A DNA stretch of 5,733 nucleotides. It comes from Chloroflexia bacterium. GTDB taxonomy: Bacteria > Chloroflexota > Chloroflexia > Thermomicrobiales > JALYUS01. The notes under the pieces are model-generated. The model was not told the DNA's origin and did no database searches. It worked only from the letters and a program-made list of their open reading frames with translations. Positions 1 through 5,084 of the stretch are shown here, piece by piece; the first letter of the stretch is position 1; the number at the start of each line of letters is the position of its first letter. The stretch is from contig JAICIL010000291.1 in NCBI GenBank assembly GCA_025924435.1, positions 1-5,733 of the forward strand, read 5' to 3'. A program made the position numbers and the translations under genes.

Positions 1-1887
1 AGGGGGTGACTCATCGCGATACCGAGACGTTCCCGGAAGGCCCGGATCTGACGGAGGCTCGCTCCCCCTTCCTCGCGGGAAGGGGGCCGGGGGGGTAGGT
101 AGATTCCACACCGCGTACGCCGCGAACAGCGCGAAGATGGGCGTGACAATGGGGAGATAGTGGCGGAGGGCGTAGATGTAGCCGTCCGTCGTATACGTCT
201 CGTTGACGAAGATGGCGGTGTGGACGAGCGCGAAGGCGAGCAGGCCGCCCGTCAGCCGGTTCAGGTCCCGCCCGATCAAGAGCGTCGCGCCGAGGGCGAT
301 CAGCAGGATGCCGAGCGGCGACCAATACCAGCCGAGGCGGACGAGATTGGCGTCGTGGCCCGCCGGCGTCGGCGCGCCGATAGAGGACGAGAGCGTGCCC
401 GCGTGCCCGGTGAGGATGTGCGGCCGCAGGATGTAGCCGTAGATCGCGTAGAGCGCCGTCGCCGCCGCGAGCGTGTAGCGCGCCCATCTGCCCGTGCGTG
501 GCTGTCGCACGAGCGGCAGCCAGCGGGCGCGCAGCCGGTCAATGAGGACGAGAAGGAGCAGCCCGATGGCGGCGGCGGCGGCGAGGGGGACGCGCCGCGC
601 CCAGATATTCCGGTAGACGTGGTGCCACAGCCCTTCCGTGTAGCCGAGCGCGAAGACGCTCGCCTGCACGACGGCGAGCGCGACCATGCCGCCGAGCAGG
701 GCGAAGAACCACGTATGCGCCCGCCGCCACGCGCGCAGCAGGAGCAGCGCGACGCCGTACGCCACGACGAGCAGGAGGAGAAAGACCGTCTCCTCGTGGG
801 TCAGCGCGGCGTTGCCGAGGGCGAGGGCGGCGAGCGCCGCGCCGAGGCGCATCACCGCGGTGTCCCGCCGCTCTTCCAGCAGGAGCAGCCCGAAGAGCGC
901 GGCCATCAGGGCGAATTGCTGATACGGCTCCGTGTACGTCTGGCGGACGAACCAGACCTCGATGCCGTTCAGCGCAAGAAACAACCCGCCGATCAGCGCG
1001 ACGGGCCAGCCGAAGAGCCGCCGCGCCAGCAGCACGAGGCCGAGTAGCCCGACCAGCCCGAAGAGTGCGGGCGCGTACGCCGGGCCAAGCGTGCCGAAGA
1101 AGTCGTAGAAGATCGCCAGCCATGCGGGCCAGAGGTGGAGATTCTGCGGCACGATCTCGCCGCTCGTGCTGTCCGTGTTGAAGCCGGTGAAGCGCAAATC
1201 GCCGTAGAAGAGGTAGCGACGATTGTCCAGATTGCCGAGCAGATGGCGCACGGTCGCCGCGTCGCCATCAATGTCCGCGAGGATGGGGTCGTGCAGGAGG
1301 ATGCCGCCCTGCTTCGCCATCGCCACCCCGCCGTTGTAGTAGACGCCGGTATCCTCGCCGCCGATCAGTGTCTCGCCGGGCCGGAGGAAGAGCGCCGCCC
1401 CAACTAGGAGCAGTCCCAGGCAGAGCCACGCCCCGCGATCCCACCGCCACGCGACGACCGGTAACACCTGCCGCCGCGCGACGAGCGCGAGGGCCGCGGA
1501 ACCAATGGCGACGATGACCGCCAGCAGCCAGAGCGAATAAACGCCGCACATCGCCAGCACGAGCGCGACCGGCCCGACGACGAAGACGCCGAGCGCGACG
1601 GCGAGATAGGCGCATTCGAGGGGGATGAGATCGGTAATCGTGCGGGCGGGGATTTCCCCACCCCCCGGCCCCCTCCCGCGCCGGGTGGGGGAACGGCGCA
1701 CCCTTACGCCAACTCTTCCCCTCGCCTTTCGGGAGGCCGGGCGCTCTCCGGGCGGATGGGAAGATAGGGAGACGAGCAACAACCGGAAAATGAGCCAACC
1801 GGGGCAACCAACGAGCAGCAGAAGGAGCGGAATGCCGACAATCACCCGTACCACGCCCACCGCTTGCCGCCTCCCGCCCTCGCCCAT
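1..1887 (-). CDS. GT-C-type membrane glycosyltransferase (GT39/ArnT/PMT-like), 3' end beyond window
   Basis: This frame is open from ATG 1887 to base 1 (629 codons, no stop), so the C-terminus lies outside the window. The product is very hydrophobic, with about ten or more membrane segments (e.g. residues 11-37, 90-138, 153-168, 270-307, 364-385, 433-449, 524-540, 571-595). Features typical of polyprenyl-phosphate-sugar GT-C enzymes are visible. An early luminal loop holds GGEDTGVYYNGGVA (residues 176-189), with an acidic pair at the expected catalytic place. HLWPAWLAIFYDFFG follows at 251-265, a TEPYQQFALMA stretch at 319-329, and a late RHYLPIVTPI at 575-584. Such enzymes transfer a sugar from a lipid carrier to an acceptor on the outer face of the membrane; donor and acceptor cannot be told here. 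Residues about 43-84 are Arg/Gly/Pro-rich and encoded by a GC-rich repeat. GTG 1860 is an alternative start: it has GGGAGG nine bases upstream and sits immediately before the first membrane helix. Family is fairly sure, specificity unknown. Confidence 0.8.
   Translation of the reverse strand, partial: MGEGGRRQAVGVVRVIVGIPLLLLLVGCPGWLIFRLLLVSLSSHPPGERPASRKARGRVGVRVRRSPTRRGRGPGGGEIPARTITDLIPLECAYLAVALGVFVVGPVALVLAMCGVYSLWLLAVIVAIGSAALALVARRQVLPVVAWRWDRGAWLCLGLLLVGAALFLRPGETLIGGEDTGVYYNGGVAMAKQGGILLHDPILADIDGDAATVRHLLGNLDNRRYLFYGDLRFTGFNTDSTSGEIVPQNLHLWPAWLAIFYDFFGTLGPAYAPALFGLVGLLGLVLLARRLFGWPVALIGGLFLALNGIEVWFVRQTYTEPYQQFALMAALFGLLLLEERRDTAVMRLGAALAALALGNAALTHEETVFLLLLVVAYGVALLLLRAWRRAHTWFFALLGGMVALAVVQASVFALGYTEGLWHHVYRNIWARRVPLAAAAAIGLLLLVLIDRLRARWLPLVRQPRTGRWARYTLAAATALYAIYGYILRPHILTGHAGTLSSSIGAPTPAGHDANLVRLGWYWSPLGILLIALGATLLIGRDLNRLTGGLLAFALVHTAIFVNETYTTDGYIYALRHYLPIVTPIFALFAAYAVWNLPTPPAPFPRGRGSEPPSDPGLPGTSRYRDESPP
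61..100 (+). repeat. GC-rich hairpin repeat, copy B, inside the glycosyltransferase gene
   Basis: A perfect 9-bp stem (CCCCCTTCC at 64-72 with GGAAGGGGG at 78-86, loop 73-77) is followed by CCGGGGGGGT. The element shares the core CGGGA(A)GGGGGCCGGGGGG with the copy near 1653-1693, which lies in the opposite orientation. It is in frame with the glycosyltransferase and encodes a Pro/Gly/Arg-rich stretch (about residues 597-609) after the last visible membrane helix. It resembles the dispersed extragenic palindromic repeats common in high-GC genomes such as Chloroflexota; that resemblance is from memory. Confidence 0.65.
1653..1740 (-). repeat. GC-rich hairpin repeat, copy A (composite), in frame inside the glycosyltransferase gene
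   Basis: On the plus strand CCCCCTCCC (1669-1677) can pair with GGGTGGGGG (1683-1691), 8 of 9 positions. Read on the minus strand the hairpin is followed by GGGGGCCGGGGGGTGGGG, the same core as the repeat at 61-100. A second, weaker hairpin-like unit around 1719-1737 (CCTCGCC/GGGAGG) suggests two adjacent units. The translated frame stays open across it and gives an Arg/Gly/Pro-rich segment (about residues 50-79 of the glycosyltransferase) with no membrane character, lying between the first and second hydrophobic blocks. Confidence 0.6.
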
Positions 1888-1901
1888 TCGCTCCCCGCCG
1901 C

Positions 1902-1930
1902 AGTATGCGCGAGGGGCGCGGACGTGTCAA
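1902..1930 (-). promoter_or_regulatory. Candidate sigma-70-type promoter for the glycosyltransferase gene
   Basis: On the minus strand a consensus -35 TTGACA (1930-1925) is followed after 17 bases by CATACT (1907-1902), 4 of 6 matches to the -10 consensus. Transcription would start near 1895. That leaves only about 8 bases before ATG 1887 but about 35 bases, including a GGGAGG ribosome site, before GTG 1860. No transcript data are available. Confidence 0.45.
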
Positions 1931-1960
1931 AAAGCGATGAACGACTCGTACGCCGTTGAC

Positions 1961-1974
1961 GTCGAATGTTCGAC
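1961..1974. promoter_or_regulatory. Perfect palindrome GTCGAATGTTCGAC, possible operator
   Basis: Two 6-base arms (GTCGAA and TTCGAC) are separated by TG. It lies about 30 bases upstream of the -35 of the glycosyltransferase promoter candidate and overlaps a TTGACG (1956-1961) on the plus strand. Length and symmetry fit a dimeric repressor site. It is reminiscent of LexA-type TCGAAC...GTTCGA boxes, but the spacing is too short to match them. The regulator is unknown. Confidence 0.2.
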
Positions 1975-2119
1975 ACGGTACGCTATCAATGTTCCGTAAC
2001 GCCGGACATTTGCGATGCGAAGCTCGTCCCCGTCTCTCCGCACATTGGCTCTCACTCGCCGCTCAACAGCGCGGTGTTGCCGGTGCATCCTGAGCGACCG
2101 ACGCGCAACCGGCCCGTTA

Positions 2120-2149
2120 TTGACTATTCAACGTGATTACATCCACAAT
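2120..2149 (+). promoter_or_regulatory. Candidate promoter for the SBP56/methanethiol oxidase gene
   Basis: TTGACT (2120-2125, 5 of 6 to the -35 consensus) is followed after 18 bases by CACAAT (2144-2149, 4 of 6 to the -10). Transcription would start near 2156, giving a leader of roughly 65 bases before ATG 2223. It lies in a locally AT-richer patch. Moderate match only. Confidence 0.35.
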
Positions 2150-2211
2150 AACGGCGAAGGCCGCATCGCACCTGTCCCGGTCGTTCGTAGCGGACATTCT
2201 CCCGACGCGAT

Positions 2212-2216
2212 GGAGG
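2212..2216 (+). promoter_or_regulatory. Ribosome binding site that fixes the SBP56 start
   Basis: GGAGG ends 6 bases before ATG 2223. The in-frame ATG 2133 further upstream has no comparable site and would add 30 residues without family similarity, so 2223 is chosen. Confidence 0.75.
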
Positions 2217-2222
2217 AAAATC

Positions 2223-3575
2223 ATGGCGGAAACACAGCACGAGCACCACATGCACGGCGACGGCGCGCCGGTCGGGTTTGCCTCGCCGGAGGACGCGATG
2301 GCGTCGCCGCCGGAGGAGTTCGCCTACGTCGCCGCGCTCCACACCGGCACCGGCGTGGACGAGCCGGACTACCTCGGCGTCGTTGATCTCAATCCCCAGT
2401 CGGACACCTACAGCCAGATCGTGCATCGCACGCCGATGCCCGGCAGGGGCGACGAACTCCACCATTACGGCTGGCAGGCGTGCAGCAGCGCCTGCCACTC
2501 CGACATCAAGCGCGAGCATCTCATCGTCCCCGGCTTCCGCTCGAGCAATCTGCACATCGTGGATGTCGCGACCGACGCGCGCCGCCCGGAGATTGTCAAG
2601 GTGATCACCGGCGACGAGATCACGCGGAAGACGGGCCTCTCCGCGCCGCACACCGTCCACTGCATGCCGGGCGACATCGTCACCGTCAGCATGCTCGGCG
2701 ATACGAACGGCGACGCGCCCGGCGGCTTCGCGGTCCTCGACGCGCGGAACTTCGACATCCTCGGCCGCTGGGAGAACGAGCGGGACGGCGTGCAGTTCAA
2801 CTACGATTTCTGGTACCAGCCGCGCAAGAACGCGATGATCTCCAGCGAGTGGGGCGCGCCGAACACCTTCAAGGACGGCTTCGATCTCCAGGATGTCACC
2901 GCCGGGAAGTACGGCCACAGCGTCCACTTCTGGGACCTCGCCGAGAAACGGGTGACGCAGACGATTGACCTCGGCACGGACGGGCTGATCCCGCTCGAAG
3001 TGCGCTGGCTGCACAACCCGGAGGCGGAGACGGGGTTCGTCGGCGCGGCGCTCTCCAGCGCGATGTTCCGCTGGTATCGCGAGGGCGACCGGTGGGCGGT
3101 GGAGAAGGTGATCCAGGTCGAGCCGAAGGAGGTGGCGGGCTGGCCCTTCCCCGTGCCCGGCCTCATCACCGATCTCGTCCTTTCGATGGACGACCGCTTC
3201 CTCTACTTCTCCAACTGGCTGCACGGCGACCTGCGCCAGTACGACGTCTCCGACCCCGCGCACCCGAAACTGACGGGGCAACTCTGGCTGGGCGGCGTGA
3301 TCGGGGCGGCGACGACGGGCACGCGGCAATTGGACGCGGGGCCGCAGATGTTGCAGTTGAGCATGGACGGGCGGCGGCTCTATGTGACGAACTCGCTGTA
3401 CTCGACGTGGGACAACCAGTTCTACCCGAACATGCGGTCGTGGATGCTCAAGATCAACTGCGACCCCAACGGCGGGATGACGCTCGATGAGGATTTCTAC
3501 GTGGACTTCGGCACCGCGCGGGGGCACGAAATCCACCTGCCGGGCGGCGACTGCACGACGGAGATTTTCCCGTAG
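2223..3575 (+). CDS. SBP56/SELENBP1-family protein, probable methanethiol oxidase
   Basis: The 450-residue product aligns along its whole length with human SELENBP1 (472 residues) as I remember it. Near-identical blocks include EPDYL (47-51), RTPMPGRGDELHHYGW (69-84), YDFWYQPRKNAMISSEWGAPN (194-214), HNPEAETGFVGAALSS (264-279), PGLITDLVLSMDDRF (312-326), then LYFSNWLHGDLRQYDVSDP (327-345) and LYSTWDNQFYP (392-402). It ends with HEIHLPGGDC (435-444). Family members oxidise methanethiol with O2 to formaldehyde, H2S and H2O2 (EC 1.8.3.4) and are copper-dependent. Candidate functional residues are Cys87 in the CSSAC motif (matching the reactive Cys of human CSSC) and conserved histidines such as 80/81, 143/146, 264, 334 and 435/438. 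The N-terminus is His-rich (HEHHMHGDG) and shows no signal peptide, so a cytoplasmic location is inferred. It is a single gene, convergent with the small membrane-protein gene. Family certain; substrate inferred. Confidence 0.95.
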   Translation: MAETQHEHHMHGDGAPVGFASPEDAMASPPEEFAYVAALHTGTGVDEPDYLGVVDLNPQSDTYSQIVHRTPMPGRGDELHHYGWQACSSACHSDIKREHLIVPGFRSSNLHIVDVATDARRPEIVKVITGDEITRKTGLSAPHTVHCMPGDIVTVSMLGDTNGDAPGGFAVLDARNFDILGRWENERDGVQFNYDFWYQPRKNAMISSEWGAPNTFKDGFDLQDVTAGKYGHSVHFWDLAEKRVTQTIDLGTDGLIPLEVRWLHNPEAETGFVGAALSSAMFRWYREGDRWAVEKVIQVEPKEVAGWPFPVPGLITDLVLSMDDRFLYFSNWLHGDLRQYDVSDPAHPKLTGQLWLGGVIGAATTGTRQLDAGPQMLQLSMDGRRLYVTNSLYSTWDNQFYPNMRSWMLKINCDPNGGMTLDEDFYVDFGTARGHEIHLPGGDCTTEIFP

Positions 3576-3600
3576 CCGCTACCGAACCCGCGAGAAACGC

Positions 3601-3634
3601 AATGAGCGACGGACCGGCCGGTCCGTCGCTCATT
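3601..3634. terminator. Perfect 34-base palindrome, probable bidirectional terminator
   Basis: Two uninterrupted 17-base arms (AATGAGCGACGGACCGG and its exact complement) meet without a spacer. With a 4-base loop the RNA stem would be 15 bp and very GC-rich. It begins 25 bases after the SBP56 stop and ends inside the stop codon region of the convergent gene (TGA at 3632-3630), so it can serve both transcripts. There is no long U-run; only ATT follows the stem on each strand, so termination may be weaker than for a classic intrinsic site. Confidence 0.7.
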
Positions 3635-4139
3635 CGTGGCGGCCCTTTCGCCTCCTGGATTTATCGCGGTACTGCTCGGGCATCTCCTCCTCGCCCTGCC
3701 GCTCGACCCAATCGCCGAGTTCCTTGTCAATCCAGTAGCCGAGGAGGGTGAAGAGGCCGGCGAAGAAGAGCGCGCCCGCTGCCGCGAGCGTCGCGCCGGT
3801 GATCGCGTGGCCGACGGTGCGGTTCAGGTGGTCCTCGGCGATGCCGCCCAGCCAACTCCCCGCGACGATGAAGGCGATGCTGCCGACGAGCATCGCCAGC
3901 CATGGCCACCACGCCGGGCCGCGCCGGCTTCCCGGCGGGCGCAGATGCGCGAACTGGAGGAAGAAGAGTGAGCCGCGCGCCTCGAAGAAGGCGGCGACGA
4001 AGATCGCGAAGATGAGCAGGAAACTGACCAGCCCGCCGAGCGGGCCGACCGCGCCGTATGCGCCGAGCAGGCAGATCGCCGGGAAGGACCAGCGCGCGAC
4101 GCGGCGCGCCTCCACGGGGTCTTTCCACCATTGATTCAT
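3630..4139 (-). CDS. Small four-helix membrane protein of unknown function
   Basis: The product has 169 residues and I do not recognise its family. It starts MNQWWKDPVEARRVARW, a basic amphipathic head. Probable membrane helices follow at about 16-34, 37-53, 79-100 and 112-137. A basic loop (RPPGSRRGP, 67-75) separates helices 2 and 3, and AEDHLNRTVGH (101-111) separates 3 and 4. The last 30 residues are highly charged (EEEMPEQYRDKSRRRKGRHE) and probably cytoplasmic. No catalytic motif is visible. ATG 4139 is only 4 bases after the hisF stop, with no strong ribosome site of its own, so translation is probably coupled to hisF. Its stop codon overlaps the edge of the 3601-3634 palindrome. Tight linkage to hisF suggests co-expression, not necessarily a histidine-related role. 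Confidence 0.8.
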   Translation of the reverse strand: MNQWWKDPVEARRVARWSFPAICLLGAYGAVGPLGGLVSFLLIFAIFVAAFFEARGSLFFLQFAHLRPPGSRRGPAWWPWLAMLVGSIAFIVAGSWLGGIAEDHLNRTVGHAITGATLAAAGALFFAGLFTLLGYWIDKELGDWVERQGEEEMPEQYRDKSRRRKGRHE

Positions 4140-4143
4140 GGTG

Positions 4144-4941
4144 TCAGGCCGGGGCGACGGGGCGCATCGGCAGGCCCCGCGCCGCGAGGTACGCCTTCGC
4201 TTCCGCGATGGTGAAAACGGCGTCGTGGAAGATGCCCGCCGCGAGGACGGCGTGCGCGCCGCCGGTCGTCAGCGCGTCCGCCAGGTGCTGGAGCGTGCCC
4301 GCGCCGCCGGAGGCGATCACCGGCACATCCACGGCGGCGGCGACTTGGGAGGTGATGGCGAGGTCGTAGCCGTCGCGCGTGCCGTCCGCGTCAATGCTGT
4401 TCAGGACGATCTCGCCCGCGCCGAGCGCGACGCCCCGCTTCGCCCACTCCAGCGCGTCCATGCCGGTGTGCCGCCGCCCCCCGTGCGTGACGACCTCCCA
4501 GAACGCGCCGTCCGGGCGGCGTTTCGCGTCAATCGAGAGGACGATGCACTGCGCGCCGAACCGCCGCGCGCCATCCGCGATCAATTGCGGGTTCGCGACG
4601 GCGGCGGAGTTGACCGAGACCTTGTCCGCGCCCGCCCGCAGGAGGCCCGCGATGTCGTCCGTCGTGCGGACGCCGCCGCCGACGGTGAGCGGGATGAAGA
4701 CCTGCCGCGCCGTCGCCCGCACGACATCGAGCATCGTCGCGCGGTCGTCGCTGGAGGCGGTGATGTCGTAGAAGGTCAGTTCGTCCGCGCCCGCCGCGTC
4801 GTAGCGCGCCGCCAGTTCGACCGGATCGCCCTGATCGCGCAGCGCGGCGAACTTCGTCCCCTTGACGACACGCCCCGCCGTCACATCGAGGCAGGGAATA
4901 ATCCGCCGCGTCAGCGTCGTCGTCGGTGCCGCCGTTACCAT
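4144..4941 (-). CDS. hisF: Imidazole glycerol phosphate synthase cyclase subunit HisF
   Basis: The product has 265 residues from ATG 4941. HisF uses ammonia from HisH and PRFAR to make imidazole glycerol phosphate and AICAR, the branch linking histidine to purine synthesis, in the cytoplasm. The (beta/alpha)8 hallmarks are all present: [19 protein letters not shown] with the catalytic Asp at 19, GDPVELA, DITAS, the phosphate-binding LTVGGGVRT (85-93), and [12 protein letters not shown]. The second catalytic Asp is 138 in LSIDAKR, followed by [15 protein letters not shown] and IASGGAG (210-216). Length and order match the family (about 250-260 residues). An in-frame GTG at 4962 would add 7 residues, but the AGAGG site favours 4941. 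The downstream membrane gene begins 4 bases after its stop. HisH, HisA and other his genes are not in the window, so either a scattered his pathway or genes just outside is possible. Confidence 0.97.
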   Translation of the reverse strand: MVTAAPTTTLTRRIIPCLDVTAGRVVKGTKFAALRDQGDPVELAARYDAAGADELTFYDITASSDDRATMLDVVRATARQVFIPLTVGGGVRTTDDIAGLLRAGADKVSVNSAAVANPQLIADGARRFGAQCIVLSIDAKRRPDGAFWEVVTHGGRRHTGMDALEWAKRGVALGAGEIVLNSIDADGTRDGYDLAITSQVAAAVDVPVIASGGAGTLQHLADALTTGGAHAVLAAGIFHDAVFTIAEAKAYLAARGLPMRPVAPA

Positions 4942-4948
4942 CGCCAAA

Positions 4949-4953
4949 CCTCT
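4949..4953 (-). promoter_or_regulatory. Ribosome binding site that fixes the hisF start
   Basis: On the minus strand AGAGG (4953-4949) sits 7 bases before ATG 4941. The alternative in-frame GTG 4962 has the site inside its coding part and no good site upstream, so ATG 4941 is preferred. Confidence 0.7.
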
Positions 4954-4976
4954 TTCAGACACATTTGAGGGAGTCT

Positions 4977-5071
4977 AACCACAGAGGCACAGAGAACACA
5001 GAGTAAAAAGAAGAGTCAAGATTCTTCTCATATCCTCTTTCCCTCTCTGTGTTCTCTGTGCCTCTGTGGTT
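4977..5071. repeat. Inverted repeat with 27-bp perfect arms (CACAGAGGCACAGAG family)
   Basis: The left arm 4977-5003 (beginning AACCACAGAGGCACAGAG) is the exact reverse complement of the right arm 5045-5071. The 41-base centre contains a further small inverted repeat (AGAAGA 5009-5014 / TCTTCT 5023-5028). The element is much lower in G+C than the flanking genes and fills most of the 143-base gap between hisF and the coiled-coil gene. From memory, this CACAGAGGCACAGAG inverted repeat occurs dispersed in many unrelated bacterial genomes; it looks like a non-coding, MITE- or REP-like mobile element. No transposase or clear target duplication is visible. As RNA it would form a long hairpin between the two co-directional genes. 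Confidence 0.85.
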
Positions 5072-5084
5072 CAATATTCCGTCG

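Larger units (their letters stand above)
1888..2222. other. Divergent intergenic region between the glycosyltransferase and SBP56 genes
   Basis: These 335 bases hold no gene I can support; short frames here have no ribosome site or recognisable protein. The region contains the minus-strand promoter candidate at its left end, a perfect 14-base palindrome at 1961-1974 and a weaker plus-strand promoter candidate at 2120-2149. It is visibly less G+C-rich than the flanking genes in the parts around 1925-1990 and 2115-2155, as expected for promoters. Confidence 0.6.

Noticed and set aside
160..1047. 295-codon plus-strand open frame
   Set aside because: It lies opposite the glycosyltransferase, and its composition (Arg, Glu, Gln, Pro-rich) is the usual complement of Leu/Ala/Arg-rich membrane coding sequence.
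61..1740. The two GC-rich repeats read as a CRISPR or an insertion-sequence end pair
   Set aside because: Only two imperfect copies in opposite orientation with a clear membrane-protein gene between them; no spacers, no transposase and no target duplication.
1268..1930. 220-codon minus-strand open frame overlapping the glycosyltransferase start
   Set aside because: It is Arg/Gly-rich with no motifs, and a different frame on the same strand gives a coherent membrane protein running through the whole region.
2003..2198. CGGACATT occurring twice in the intergenic region (2003-2010 and 2191-2198)
   Set aside because: Eight bases repeated 188 bases apart, with diverging flanks, is close to chance in such composition; no spacing relation to a promoter.
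2015..2386. 123-codon plus-strand frame beginning in the intergenic region
   Set aside because: It has no ribosome site, runs out of frame into the SBP56 gene and has no recognisable similarity.
2124..3536. 470-codon open frame on the minus strand opposite the SBP56 gene
   Set aside because: The translation is Arg/Val/Ala/His-rich without family motifs; it is the antisense shadow of a strongly G/C-biased, well-supported gene.
4138..4968. 276-codon plus-strand open frame
   Set aside because: It is antisense to hisF, which has all family motifs; the opposite product is low-complexity Arg/Ala/Asp-rich.
4977..5071. Inverted repeat considered as a classic rho-independent terminator of the coiled-coil gene
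   Set aside because: The stem is not GC-rich at its base, no U-run follows it, and its sequence matches a known type of dispersed repeat; a terminating effect remains possible but is not its defining identity.
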